Origin: Ahaetulla prasina | Lineage: Eukaryota; Chordata; Lepidosauria; Squamata; Colubridae | Length of the DNA: 64,000 nucleotides | Direction of reading: 5' to 3' | Assembly (NCBI RefSeq): GCF_028640845.1 | Contig: NC_080540.1 | Span: 161,471,438-161,535,437 of the forward strand | Part shown: positions 11,731-22,749 of the stretch, piece after piece | How the letters are laid out: the number at the start of each line of letters is the position of its first letter | How positions within the stretch are numbered: position 1 is the stretch's first letter | The notes under the pieces: generated by a model | Seen by the model: the letters and a program-made list of their open reading frames with translations, nothing else | The model's database searches: none | Told to the model about the DNA's origin: nothing | Program-made: the position numbers and the translations under genes

Positions 11731-11805
11731 AATTTCATGAATTGACTTATGCAATGGAATTAAACTTTACATTTAATTCCGTTGCATAAGTCAATTCATG
11801 AAATT
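11731..11805. repeat. 34-bp near-perfect hairpin with 7-nt loop
   Basis: Left arm 11731-11764 begins AATTTCATGAATTGACTTAT. The right arm 11772-11805 is its reverse complement with one mismatch, separated by CTTTACA. It has no recognisable transposon ends. A local template-switch inverted duplication is one explanation; a tiny foldback element is another. Confidence 0.85.
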
Positions 11806-11970
11806 ATTAGGGTATGGATTCTAAATCCAGGGCACCAAGTCCAAGAAAGATCATAACTAATATAGCAACTAAAACAAGCCATAGGTACTGAACCACCTGC
11901 TGCCCCTGGTTACTAGTTGGCTTCCATGTGCAATCAAGATGCTGATTATCACTTTAAAAGCCCTTCACAG

Positions 11971-12233
11971 CAGGGGTGAAATCTCCTTACCTTCCTTACC
12001 GGTTCGGAAGAGCACATGCCGCCCGCGTGCACTTGCTTTACTCACGCGTGTGCGTGCATCACATGTGCAAATATGTAAAAAACATATTACTTCCTGGTTA
12101 AAACCAGGAATTAATGACACCTGGGTGGGTGAGTGGAGCTTCGCTTCGCAATCGCTACCGGATCGCTGAACCACTGGCCCTGATTGCTACCGGATCGCCA
12201 GATCCGGTCAGAACTGGGAGCATTTTACCCCTG
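11971..12233. mobile_element. hAT non-autonomous element, family B
   Basis: Ends are CAGGGGTGAAATCTCC and CATTTTACCCCTG. The 8-bp flanks CTTCACAG (11963-11970) and CTTTACAG (12234-12241) differ at one base. The interior has CpG-rich CACGCGTGTGCGTGC and the short inverted repeat TTCCTGGTTAAAACCAGGAA shared with 58339-58586. Confidence 0.85.
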
Positions 12234-12241
12234 CTTTACAG

Positions 12242-13356
12242 CAAAGGACATGATTACCTGGGGACCACCTATCTTCATATGTTTTGGCCTGTCTGATGAG
12301 GTCAGTTTATGGGACCCAGAAAATGTACCTTCTCAGTGATGGCTCTTTCCCTCTGTATAATATCCACCTGAAGATCCTTATTGGCTCTACCTTTCTGCTA
12401 TCTTACAAATTGCTGAAAACCTGGTTATTCTCCTAGGATCTGGGGTAGAAAGCCTAGTTGAGCCATTTTGATTTTTTCCTTTAAGTTCTCCCCCCACTCC
12501 CTGTTACGAGTTGGTCTTCCAGTTAGCAATCTCCTTTCTTCGATATGTTGTTTTTAAATGTTATTTCATTGGAAAACTAAATTAAACAAACCTCGGTTGA
12601 TGGATGATGGTGAGGGCACTTGGACTTCCAAAGACAGCACTTTATCTATCGCGCTTATAGCTTCTCAGCCTGTTCTCTCATAATATGACCTAAGTTTATG
12701 AGTCTAGACTAGAGACACACCAAAAAGTCATCAGTGGAACATAAATGAAAATGTTCTAGCTGCCGCAGCTGAAACAGCTGACACATGTTGCTCTCCAAGG
12801 TACTAAATTTTTGGGAAAAGCCATGGAATTGAAAGAAATGTCTCTTTACGGTATTTGGATCATAGAGATCAGCATCAACTTGTAACCAGTCATCTCTCCG
12901 TGACAATGTTTGCCAAAACATGTTTGCGCAGGATTTTTAGAACTATATAAAATTTATACAAATGGACTGTATTTCACATTTCACAGCGATTCTTAAAAAG
13001 TGGTTCAAAGTGTGTAGTCGAAGTAGATAAAACAGTTGATTTTCTGGGAATAAAAGCCAATTCAGGAAACCACAATACTCATTCATTTTACTATCCTGCT
13101 CCACAAAAATAGCAGCCAAATACAAATATTTATGTTTTAGGTGATAAATTTGTGGAGAGTTTGTGGACAGGCATCCAACAGTCCCATGGGAAGCCACTTC
13201 ATTTGGTCCAGGTGATGCTGCAGGTCACAAACTAGCAGAATGCACTGAGTGGAGGTTCTGGGAGGATGTCCAGGGTCTTTTCCCTGTAACTATTCCTCTA
13301 TCAAGCACACACAAAATGGAAGTCCTCTCAGACAAAGCATTAGGGTTTTCTTATTA
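12242..13356. other. No gene recognised
   Basis: A 70-codon minus-strand frame at 12709-12921 has an ordinary-looking composition but no recognised domain and no splice sites I trust. The rest shows nothing. Confidence 0.3.
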
Positions 13357-13364
13357 CTTTGCCT

Positions 13365-13714
13365 CAGTGGTGAAATCCACATTTTTTTTACTACCGGTTC
13401 TGTGGGCGTGGCTTGATGGGCATGGTGTGGCTTGGTGGGCGTGACTTGGTGGGTGTGGCAGGGGAAGGATACTGCAAAATCTCCATTCCCACCCCACTCC
13501 AGGGGAAGGATACTGTAAAATCTCCATTCCCACCCCACTCCAGGGGAAGGATACTGCAAAATCTCCATTCCCACCCCACTCTGGGGCCAGCCAGAGGTGA
13601 TATTTGCCAGTTCTCTGAACTACTCAAAATTTCTGCTACTAGTTCTCTGAACTGCTCAAAATTTCCGCTACCGGTTCTCCAGAACCTGTCAGAACCTGCT
13701 GGATTTCACCCCTG
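13365..13714 (+). mobile_element. hAT non-autonomous element, family A, long form
   Basis: Starts CAGTGGTGAAATCCAC and ends TGGATTTCACCCCTG. The 8-bp flanks CTTTGCCT are identical (13357-13364 and 13715-13722), so this copy is well preserved. It is longer than its relatives because of a triplicated 41-bp internal unit. Confidence 0.95.
13461..13583 (+). repeat. 41-bp tandem unit, three copies, inside a hAT element
   Basis: Unit starts at 13461, 13502 and 13543, each beginning GGGGAAGGATACTG and ending near CCACCCCACTC. Exactly 41-bp spacing. Related hAT copies have one unit (45406, 59392) or about two (988). Confidence 0.95.
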
Positions 13715-13722
13715 CTTTGCCT

Positions 13723-15896
13723 GGATAATCTGGCTGTTGGGTTATCCAAGCTGAGAAGCAAGAAAAGACCACAGCATGGTCTGACAGGGTTCTAAAAGTT
13801 AGACCTTCTGACTTTCTGTATGACCTGTGAGCTACTAGGTAAGCAACTGAAGGTGACTTTTATACTTGACCTTGCATGGCTGTGTTTTAAATAAAATATT
13901 GCACAGAAATGAAAACTGAGATGTCATCAATATGATGTTTAGCAATTTGTGTCCTCAGAACTTCTTGAAGGAGGTTTCTGAGAAAGACAAAACACACACA
14001 CACACACACACACAACATTCCAAAACCTAGACCAAAACTGGTCTTTTTTTATGTGACAAAAATAATAGTCGCTATACAGGAAGAATTAAACTGGGTAATT
14101 TTGGGCCCAAGTTTGAATAACGATACTTTCAGTCTTGCAACTTGATCCACCTTCAAAAGGACCAGTTTGAAATAAGGACAGAATCCCTACATACATAGAA
14201 TGTTCCAATGGAATCCTTATGAGGCCAATGAGATTTCAGCAACCTATAATACAGAAGGCTAAGGAAACCAAGATAATATCAACATTTGGTTCAGCAGCTT
14301 CCAAGATTGGTAGCTGAGTCAAGAAGGCAATGAGACTGAATATATATAAATTATTACTTGTGGTAGAAATAGATAATTTTTAAATGCAATGGTCCCCATC
14401 CATCCATCCATCCATCCATCCATCCATCCATCCATTCATCCTTCAGCTAGGTTAGTTTGTGAAACAGTGGTTTAATTGTGGAGTCCCTGGTTCTCTCTGA
14501 GCTTGGTTGTTTGCTTAGAGACATTTTATTACCCACGTAGGTAACAACATCAGTGTTTTAATGCTTTAATTTCAATTTCCATGTAGTCATATTTACTTGG
14601 AACATCTCCCAGATTAGCCTACCACAGAGAGGATTACTGTGAAGATAAAGCAGGATCATAAGAATCTCTGGTGGAATGGATAGTGAAAACCGCTTTGTAA
14701 TTAACAAAAACCCCTCAGCTATATTAGTACAAAACACTTCCCTATATGCTTAACCTAATTGGCAGGGTTTACATGATGTACCGAACCATAAACAATATGT
14801 TGTTGGTTAATTTGTTGTTCAATGTGTTATGCAATTGAGATTTGGGAAGCACCAAGACAATAATACTCAAAATAAAGGAAGGCACTAACAATTCTTTGTT
14901 CATCTTTTTGGAAAGTAAAGATGAAATAGATAAAACTGCCAAACTTGGGATAAAGATATTAACGATGGAATGTAAAGGGCCACACGTTGACAAGGTCTAC
15001 CTCTGGGCTCTGTTTGCCCATGTTAGGAGACACAGTGCCAGAGAGTCAGCATCCATTCCAAGTTACTTCTTTCCTGAGAACCTCCAAACTCTGATGCTTC
15101 CCTTTTAAGAGGACTGAAGGTCAGTTGTATGATCACATCTCAACAGTGACTTCATCCTTAGCCCAAAAAGCCTGCACTTTCCTCTAGGGAACTGGGAGGC
15201 AGGGATGATGGTGCTTCTCAAGCTTCCTGGTCTGATTCATCGCTTGGGAGGGGGGCAGGGCTAGGAAGTCTTTGTCCATATGCCCAAGTCTAGATCTCCT
15301 CCCCCACCTCCTGGTAGTTCTTGTCATAGACCCCTGGGATGTGCAATCTGAGCCTCCATAACAGTGAGCTCTCAGACTACTTTGGTCTTTCCTGGTGAAA
15401 TCATTTCCTGGTTCCTTCTGCATGACCTGACCCCTGACTCTAATGCTGGCCACAGTGAGGGTAGGGATAGCTCATCGATCAACCCATCCTGTAAATGGAA
15501 GGACTTCCCCTATCCCTGCTAAGATGCATGAGAGCTTCCAATGGGATTTACAAAACAGTCCAGGTAAAATTGCTGCGGTCTTTCTTTTTTCTTTTTAAAT
15601 AGTCTGATCCTGTACCTTCACCCTTTTAAGAGTATTATCTTAAAACACAACACATCTTCATGCATTTCCTTTAAACGCCACAGGAAAAACTTGGTTTGCT
15701 ATCTCTTCTGCACATCAGGTTTCTCTTCCAGAAGAGGACTTGGGTTATGTTTAGCAATATCTCTCTGTGTGTGTCTCAATCTCTCTATGTTATGGTTTGT
15801 TCAGTTTTGTGTGACCCTAGCCGACTGGGATTACAATTCAGCCGAATGTAGTCAGTAAACCATGGCTAATAAACAGTTTTGTGCAATGCATGAACC
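13723..15896. other. No gene recognised; two microsatellites
   Basis: Contains (CA)n at about 13991-14014 and (CATC)n at about 14399-14441. The remainder has no recognised element. Short open frames at 14842-15108 (+) and 15184-15453 (-) have no recognised domain. Confidence 0.35.
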
Positions 15897-15904
15897 GTAT
15901 AGAT

Positions 15905-16184
15905 CAGGGGTGTCAAACTCAAGTCCAGTGGGCTGGATCCGGCCCATGATGTGGTCAGATCCTGCCAGCGGGGCCGTCTTGGTCTACCCAGTGTGAAGAG
16001 GAAAGATCATGCCAACGTAGCTTCGGCCTGATCTACCCAATGCAAAGAGGAAACATGCCAACAGTTTGGGAAGTAGCATCAAGCTGGCCACACCCACTCA
16101 GTCGGCCACACCCACCCATTCAGCCATGCCCCCCCCCCAGGTCAACCACAGACCTGATGCAGCCATCAATGTAATTGACACCCG
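15905..16184. mobile_element. hAT element with CAGGGGTGTCAAACTC end
   Basis: The left end CAGGGGTGTCAAACTC matches the right end ATTGACACCCG as an imperfect inverted repeat. The 8-bp flanks GTATAGAT (15897-15904) and ATATAGAT (16185-16192) differ at one base. The interior has repeated GGCCACACCCAC blocks. Confidence 0.8.
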
Positions 16185-16192
16185 ATATAGAT

Positions 16193-16886
16193 GATTCAAC
16201 TATAACAGGTATTTCTTATCAGATGCAACCGGGGTAACTTCAATAGTTTGTGGAAGACATTTTAGAAATATAGTTACTTTTCCTTGCACCAGAAGCCACA
16301 TCTGCTTGTTTTAAAAACCTTGTCAGCCTCTTAGCCAGAATTATCAAGGAATACGTTGCTTCCTTGATCCTGCAGCATGTAGTACTTGAGGCTCCTGCCT
16401 GCCTTTAGCAATTGTGGGAAAACATATATTCAGCTGGTGGCGCTTTCTATAAATTGCAGGTGCTAAAATGGTAGAAGTATTTGCTGTAACCATGCAGTAG
16501 TTAAAAGTGCCGCCTGAAGAAAACAGCCTCTTACATTTTTATAAAGAATGGAAGTAATTCAGCTCTGCAATTAAGGTGTTTTCTAGAGAGCCCTGGGTTA
16601 AAAAACAACCCTGGTTCAGGGAATTGTTTTGGAGATCACCATGATCATTTTATGATCAGTTCTTCCATTTTAATTGTCAGAGATTATGCTGTTGCTTCTG
16701 CAGCCGAAAACCACACAACGGACATATGAGACTTGGAGATAATAAAGGCTGCATTTCTGAGATGCTTAAATGGCATGGGGTTGAGGAAGGCTGTAAATTA
16801 GCAAAGGTGGATAGTTTTCACCAGTATAAGATTCAAAGTGCCCCTCCCCTGAGATTAAACCATCTTTTTTTTTATTCTACAAACTT
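16193..16886. other. No gene recognised
   Basis: No coding, RNA or transposon signal recognised in this stretch. Confidence 0.3.
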
Positions 16887-16894
16887 CTCTAGAA

Positions 16895-17028
16895 CAGGGT
16901 CTTCAACCTTGGTCCCTTTAAGACTTGTGGACTTCAACTTCCAGAGTCCCTCAGCCAGCAATGCTGGCTCAGGAACTCTGGGAGTTGAAGTCCACAAGCC
17001 TTAAAGAGACCAAGGTTGGAGACCCCTG
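16895..17028. mobile_element. Foldback hAT element, family C
   Basis: Long inverted arms: CAGGGTCTTCAACCTTGGTC at the left mirrors CCAAGGTTGGAGACCCCTG at the right, with CTTCAACTTCCAGAGTCCC against CTCTGGGAGTTGAAGTCC inside. Identical 8-bp flanks CTCTAGAA (16887-16894 and 17029-17036). The whole element can fold into one hairpin. Confidence 0.95.
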
Positions 17029-17241
17029 CTCTAGAAGACATTTATTTAGGCCTAAAATAATTAAAAGGGTGTGCAATTGGTGTCTTGTCTATATTTGTGC
17101 ATCCATGCAAGAGAGCAATCCGTGGCCCAAAGTACATCAGTGTCTTCCTTTCTTTTAATTATGTTTATGCAACTCCCCCCACCCCCCAATAGCTGCAGCA
17201 TGTGTAGAGCCATGATTGGGAGGCAGGAGTTTGCTTTAGTT

Positions 17242-17376
17242 CAGGGGTCTCCAACCTTGGTCCCTTTAAGACTTGTGGACTTCAACTCCCAGAGTCCCTC
17301 AGTCAGCAAAGCTGGCTGAGGAACTCTGAGAGTTGAAGCCCACAAGTCTTAAAGGGACCAAGGTTGAAGACCCCTG
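17242..17376. mobile_element. Foldback hAT element, family C
   Basis: Same arms as 16895-17028, with identical 8-bp flanks CTTTAGTT (17234-17241 and 17377-17384). It lies only about 210 bp from the previous copy, but each has its own duplication, so they are independent insertions. Confidence 0.95.
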
Positions 17377-17384
17377 CTTTAGTT

Positions 17385-18273
17385 TATCTGGTTTGGTGAG
17401 CGAGAGGGTGATACAAATGTTTACAGTAGGAAAAGGCCTGATACTGTGTGGGAGAATCCTAAAAAAAAAACAAAAAATGAAAATACAGGCAGAGGGGTGA
17501 AATCTGTGATCTGATTTGCACAGCCTGTGTGCCATGTGGCATTTGAAGAACTGATTCGTGGAATCAATGACACGGTTGTTAAAATCTGCCAGGAGGAGAA
17601 ATGGGCAAGAGGAGAGCAAAGGCCAGGACAACCGTTGCTGCTCCTTCCATCTGGGCGAAAGCTACGGGCAATAGCGTGAATATTAGCAGAAGCCTCCATC
17701 CCAAGTGAGAGGGATGGCTAAAGTTGTGGAGGAAGTGAAGGCAGCAGGCAGAGGTGAGCTCTACCTCCCAGGTCCCAAGTGGGAAGTTGCTTTCCAGCTC
17801 AGCTCTTCCCGAAAACCACATCAAAGACAAGGAGCTACAAGGAGTGGGGAGGGATGGAAAGCTGCAGTGCTGCCATAGCAACAGTTGAAAGGAAGGAGGG
17901 GGGGCAGCCTCTGAGCATGAAGTCAGCACTAATATTAATCGCTGACTCCACAGTGTGAGTGCTATGCAGGAAAAAAGAGGGCAGCCGGACTTGGGGGAAT
18001 GGAGAAGTCACTGCATGCTTTAAGTCCAGTGGCATGAAAGGAATGAGGTTATTTCTCTCCCGCCCCCAAAAAAGAATAGGAAGGCACAGATAATAGTAAA
18101 TTGGGCAGGTGCTTTAGGTTCCTGCTCATCTCCTTTCTTTCTGCCTCCCATCTCCATCAATGCTTGGGCCTGTAGTCAATTGTGTGTAAGGTTGGAAGTT
18201 GCATCTCCAAGCTGTTGCTGATGTTAGGTTTCTGCTTGTCTCGCACAGGAGCAAAAAGGAAATGGAAGAGATG
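17385..18273. other. No gene recognised
   Basis: Unique-looking, moderately GC-rich at 17560-17900. Minus-strand frames up to 116 codons (17579-17929) show no recognised domain. Confidence 0.3.
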
Positions 18274-18281
18274 GGTTATTT

Positions 18282-18595
18282 CAGAGGTGGGTTTCAGCAG
18301 GTTCTGACCAGTTCTGGAGAACCGGTAGCAGAAATTTTGAGTAGTTCGGGGAACCGGTAGTAAAAATTCTGACTGGCCCCGCCCACATCTATTCTCTGCC
18401 TCCCAAGTCCCAACTGAAATACTGATTGTACAGTATCCTTCCCCTGGAGTAGGGAGGGAATGGAGATTTTACAGTATGCCTCCCCTGCCATGCCCACCAA
18501 GCCACACCCACCAAGCCATGCCATGCCATGCCATGCCACGCCCACCAAACCATACCCACAGAACTGGTAGTAAACATTTTTGAAACCCACCACTG
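18282..18595 (-). mobile_element. hAT non-autonomous element, family A
   Basis: Ends CAGAGGTGGGTTTCAGCAGG and GAAACCCACCACTG. Identical 8-bp flanks GGTTATTT (18274-18281 and 18596-18603). Contains a short (CATGC)n-like run near 18516-18539. Confidence 0.95.
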
Positions 18596-18603
18596 GGTTA
18601 TTT

Positions 18604-18969
18604 GCCACTAACGGCATTGATGTCTCAATGGGGCTATGTTTAGTCATAAGCCCAATGGTGAAAGTGGAGTCCTCACTCGTTCCAGGATGAAGCTCTAGAG
18701 GGGACATTGTGATCGGCTGGGCTTACCCATAGTCACGGTTAACTCAGTCTTCATTTATTCATCCTGTGTTCTCAGCTCACTTGACACTCTGAACTATCAA
18801 TAAACCAAAGCTGTTGGGATTTTCACCAGGTACCAAGAGTTGGTCATGCCAAGATACCCACTATCTGAATTTAGTTCTTCTGTGATGTAGGGTAGTTACC
18901 TTTTCATTCCTAGTTTGGATCCTGTTCTTGGAAGAGTAGACTTTCAACAGTTTCCAAGAAGGCCCCACA
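18604..18969. other. No gene recognised; may be upstream PLE sequence
   Basis: Lies directly upstream of a Penelope-like 3' end and may be degraded sequence of the same element, but I cannot align it to a reverse transcriptase. Confidence 0.3.
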
Positions 18970-19195
18970 CCTATCTGTGCTACTCAGGTGACTTTGATGA
19001 CACAAACAAACCTCCAGGTGGCCTCAACAACTCTATAAAAGAATGCAAATGACCAGCTTATCTGCAAGGAGTATAAATCGTTCCATTCCCCACCATCCAG
19101 TCAGAGCTGAAGAAGCTTCTTGAATGAGAAGCAAAACGTCTTCAAAGAAAAACCAAAAAGTCCAATTGCCTCTTGAAAAAATAAAATCACCTTTT
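18970..19195 (+). mobile_element. Penelope-like element 3' end (second PLE family)
   Basis: Contains GGTGACTTTGATGACACAA, CCTCCAGGTGGCCTCAACAA and GAGTATAAATCGTTCCATTC, then the block GAGCTGAAGAAGCTTCTT followed by AAACGTCTTC and AGTCCAATTGCCTCTTGAAA. I recognise this order as the 3' region of a PLE family common in squamates. The reverse transcriptase and GIY-YIG endonuclease coding parts are absent. This family differs in sequence from the pair at 49.7-54.1 kb but shares its structured motif. Confidence 0.6.
19107..19140 (+). ncRNA. Hammerhead-like motif of a PLE
   Basis: CTGAAGA (19107-19113), one unpaired A, a 6-bp stem GCTTCT/AGAAGC (19115-19120 with 19127-19132) closing TGAATG, then AAAACGTC. 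The hammerhead core has CUGANGA, stem II and GAAA; here the expected G of GAAA is A, as would follow from CpG decay. Stem III is not clearly formed. Hammerhead ribozymes are known in PLEs, but catalytic competence here is inference. Confidence 0.4.
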
Positions 19196-19374
19196 AGACT
19201 GACGTTTTAACTGGGTTCAGTAATTCCATTAAGCATGGTTGGTGAACGAATATGATTGATGGGGGTCACATATCTTGCTATTGTAAGTCATAAAGCATAA
19301 TTAACAGTGTCCAGTTTGTACGTTCACACAACACATTAAGCTAAAAGGAACAAACCAAAATGTAGGAAGCCAAC

Positions 19375-19629
19375 CAGAGGTGGTATTCAGTTGGTTCATA
19401 CCGGTTTGGGTGAACCGGTAGAGAGGTGACTGCAGGTGAACCTCCCACCTGCCTGGATGTAATGCCGTCCTATTTAGCCATGTTTTCAAGGCCGGGCGCA
19501 TGTGCGGAATGCATGCGTGTGAGCAAAGCGCATGCGTAGAAGGCCTGTCATGTGTGGAAGGCGCGTGCGCGAAGCGAGCGTGCGCACGCAGGGCGAACCG
19601 GTGGTAAGAATATGTGGAACCCACCACTG
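19375..19629. mobile_element. hAT non-autonomous element, family B
   Basis: Ends CAGAGGTGGTATTCAGTTGG and GGAACCCACCACTG. Identical 8-bp flanks AAGCCAAC (19367-19374 and 19630-19637). The interior is CpG-rich (GCGCGTGCGCGAAGCGAGCG), unusual against the AT-rich surroundings. Confidence 0.95.
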
Positions 19630-19862
19630 AAGCCAACCATAAATAGACTGAATTAACCTATAGTTTCACCATATGTGCTGGCTTGCTGTTCTGGCCTAGA
19701 ACAGGCAAAGAGGGAGAATGAGCCCAGTTTGTATCAGATGGACAGACCTTTTTACATGGGGTCTATCCATAATCTGAATCTCGATCCCATTAAAGGGGAA
19801 ATGTATCATGATGACATCATTCACAGTGATGTGCCGGATACCCAGTTTGGGAAATCTTAGTA

Positions 19863-20307
19863 CAGGTAGCACTCGACTTATGGCCGGTCACTTAGTGATC
19901 ATCCAAAGTTATGACAGACCTACCTTGGGGCTACTTACAACCTGGCTTCAAAATTCAAATTCACAGAGTTAAAAGGAGGGGCTGGTGACTGGGCAAGCCC
20001 AACTAATTGTATATGACTGTATATTGGATGAGTTGTTGGATATGAATGTAAAAATAAAACTTTTTTATAAATAAAAAATAAAAAAAAAATTCAAATTCAC
20101 AGGACATGTTTTATGATAGTTTTGCTGAAAACTCGTACTTGATTCACCCCCAGGGAATCATTGGTTTGTTTAACAATAGTGAAGTTGCTTAACGACCTCA
20201 ATGATTCGTTAACTGCAGCAGAAAAGGTTGTAAATATTTTTACGACCAACACAACCTACGATCAGGATGGGCAGGCTCCATTACGGGCATAAGTCGAGGA
20301 CTACCTG
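19863..20307. mobile_element. Tigger-like non-autonomous element
   Basis: Left end CAGGTAGCACTCGACTTATG after TA, right end CATAAGTCGAGGACTACCTG before TA. The long terminal inverted repeats and TA duplication fit the Tc1/mariner superfamily. It is lengthened by an L1-like tail insertion at 19967-20088. Confidence 0.9.
19967..20088 (+). mobile_element. 5'-truncated L1-like LINE 3' end
   Basis: Flanked by identical 14-bp direct repeats ATTCAAATTCACAG (19953-19966 and 20089-20102). Ends with AATAAA signals and an A-rich tail, with TTGGATATGAATGTAAAAAT before it. Target duplication plus poly(A) is the hallmark of L1-type target-primed insertion. It lies inside a Tigger-like element and so postdates it. 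Confidence 0.85.
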
Positions 20308-20365
20308 TAACACAAATAAGATGTTGTTCTACATTTGCTTCTTTGGAAAAGGATATCATATAAAG

Positions 20366-20500
20366 CAAGGGTCTCCAACCTTGGCAACTTTAAGCCTGAC
20401 GGACTTCAACTCCCAGAATTCCCCAGCCAGCAAATCTGGCTGGGGAATTCTGGGAGTTGAAGTCCTCCAGGCTTAAAGTTGCCAAGGTTGGAGACCCCTG
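20366..20500. mobile_element. Foldback hAT element, family C
   Basis: Arms CAAGGGTCTCCAACCTTGGC and CCAAGGTTGGAGACCCCTG, with 8-bp flanks ATATAAAG (20358-20365) and ATATAAAA (20501-20508). The arms are close to perfect, indicating a young copy. Confidence 0.95.
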
Positions 20501-20700
20501 ATATAAAAGATGGGGATTTTTTTTTAACCATGAATAACAGTGGGGAAAAATAACTAAACTTAAATAATCTTCTGCACCACAAAGAACAAGATACAAGTAC
20601 AGTATTTATAATCTTACATTAGTGTTATAGGATATGACTTTTGTAAAAATTTAATTATAGTAGCACACAGCTAGCTGAGTTCACATAACAGGCCTATTCA

Positions 20701-21089
20701 CAGGTCTTAACGTACAACAATTGAGCCCAAAATTTCTGTTGTTACATGAAACATTTGTTAAGTGAGTTTTGCCCCATCTTACAACCTTTCTTGCCTCAGG
20801 TGTTAAGTGAATCCCTGCAGTTTATAAGTTACTAACCCGGTTGTTAAGTGAATCTGGCTACCCCACTGACTTTGCTGGTCAGAAGGTTGCAAATAGTGAT
20901 CACGTGACCCTGGGACATTACAACCGTCATAAATATGAAACACTTGCCAAGCATCTGAATTTTGATCACATGACTGTGGGGATGCTGCAAAGGTCATAAC
21001 TCTGGAAAACGGTCATAAGTCACTTTTTTCAATGCCGTTGTAACTTTGAACGGTCACTAAATGAAGTTTTGTAAGTCGAGGACTACCTG
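20701..21089 (+). mobile_element. Tigger-like non-autonomous element
   Basis: Same family as 9733-10137: CAGGTCTTAACGTAC start and GTAAGTCGAGGACTACCTG end, followed by TA at 21090-21091. The left TA is changed to CA. Confidence 0.85.
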
Positions 21090-21459
21090 TATCTACGAGG
21101 CAGGGCAGGGGGCAAATGATGGGCAAGTGATAGAGGTGTCACTACTTATAAACTTGCAGATGATGTTACGACTTGCAATTATTTTGACATAATTGTGGTC
21201 CAGGCTTGGTTAAAGTTGTGTCGACCTAACCAGTGGTTTAACGAAATACAGATTACTAACTGTACTCTGACATGTTAAATGTGGTTAGTTGTAATATTCA
21301 TAAAGTGTTTTTTTTAATGACTTTGGGTTTTCCTAACCCATCTTGTTTGATGGGTCAATGTATTGTGCAAAGCTAGAAGACCAAATTCATAAATTGCTTG
21401 TAAGAAAGCAGCAAACGAGAAGGAATTATAGAAAAACATGTAATTATTACACATAGGTA
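21090..21459. other. No gene recognised
   Basis: Sequence between a Tigger-like and a hAT copy, with nothing recognised. Confidence 0.3.
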
Positions 21460-21467
21460 GGTCTAAA

Positions 21468-21898
21468 CAGGGGTGGGCTTCAAAAGTTTTAGCAAGGGGT
21501 TCTTTGCCCGGTTGCTGGGTAGGCGTGGCCATGTGGGACTAGCCTAGTTGGCCTCCTGCATCACGGGGGTGTGTGGGTGCATTTTTGCCCTCCCTGGGCT
21601 CCAGAGGCCTTCCTTGAGCCTCCGGGAGGGCGAAAACGGCCTCCCCAGGCTCCGGACGCCCTCTGGAGGCCAGAAACGGGCCTGTGTCCAGCCTTCCCAA
21701 GCTTCTGGTAGGCCTGTTTTTTTCCCCTCCCTGAGCATCCGTGTGTGTCCTGCACTTACTTGCATCCAAAATGGGCCGCATGGGGACTCCTGGGAGGGGA
21801 GGGGAGGGGAGGGTTGGATTTGTGGGTTCTCCGAACTGCACAGAATCTTAGCTAGAGGTTCTCCCGAACCTCTGCGAACCTCCAGCAGCACACCCCTG
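21468..21898. mobile_element. hAT non-autonomous element, GC-rich, related to family B
   Basis: Ends CAGGGGTGGGCTTCAAAAG and CAGCAGCACACCCCTG, with identical 8-bp flanks GGTCTAAA (21460-21467 and 21899-21906). The interior (21570-21800) is GC-rich with repeated CTCC/GAGG blocks, which produces long but meaningless open frames on both strands. Confidence 0.9.
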
Positions 21899-21906
21899 GG
21901 TCTAAA

Positions 21907-22749
21907 CCTAAAGAAATGTTCACACACTCCAAAGTAGCAAAATGCAAAAGAAGGACAAGACACTGAATGCCCATTTTTAAAAAATAAAATATGTATCAAC
22001 AAGAAGAAGAAATGTTTACTCTTTTACAGTACACGTCTGTTTCACAGGGCTTGCATACCATGCTAGTTTGTGGGTGGCTAATTACTGGATCAGTGTGCCA
22101 TGCAACGCCTGAAAGTGTAAGAACCAATTAATTGTGTTAATTCAGTAAACAGTAATTCAGTTAACCATGAGGCTAGGAGTTTATTCCAAACACAGCCTTA
22201 AAAATGCAGGATGTGTACTATTTTTGCATCCGATCCTTCTAGAGCTCAGACTATAAATTCAATAAATGGTATAAGTCAGAAGAAAACAGAAAGAAAACCA
22301 AGATATATCAATAGATTTGGGGTGATATGAAGCAGATCAGCACAGATTTTCTTTCAATTAGTTGAAGGATAGAATTATTAAAATGATCCTGACAATAAAA
22401 CATGTGGAAGTTTATTTTGATCATGAGAGACAAAATGCAAAGTTACAACAATTGTTTAATCCTGAGTCTACATCTTAAGGTTCTGGTTGCTAGCAAGGAG
22501 GACCTATAAACCTGAGGTCCATCCTTCCATGTAGGTAGGGTCTATTTTGCCCATCTGAAATCAGCTGAATCAAAATAATGTTTTACTATTCCATTCCATT
22601 CCATTCGATAATTAAAGGTAATATTTACTATTTTTATTATTTTGATTATGTTCTATTTCTATAATATTCTAAACAGTTAATAAAAGATAATGATATAGGT
22701 TTTTTAAAATTTCTCTTCAAGCATGTTAGATTCTTTAAAGCTGCCTGAA
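21907..22749. other. No gene recognised
   Basis: AT-rich sequence, including a short (ATTCC)n run near 22589-22605. No gene, RNA or transposon ends recognised. Confidence 0.3.

Noticed and set aside
12709..12921. A 70-codon minus-strand frame with natural-looking composition
   Set aside because: No domain recognised, no transcript or splice evidence, and length is within chance for this base composition.
21544..22002. Frames of 100-152 codons on both strands
   Set aside because: Overlapping frames in the GC-rich interior of the hAT element 21468-21898; composition explains them.
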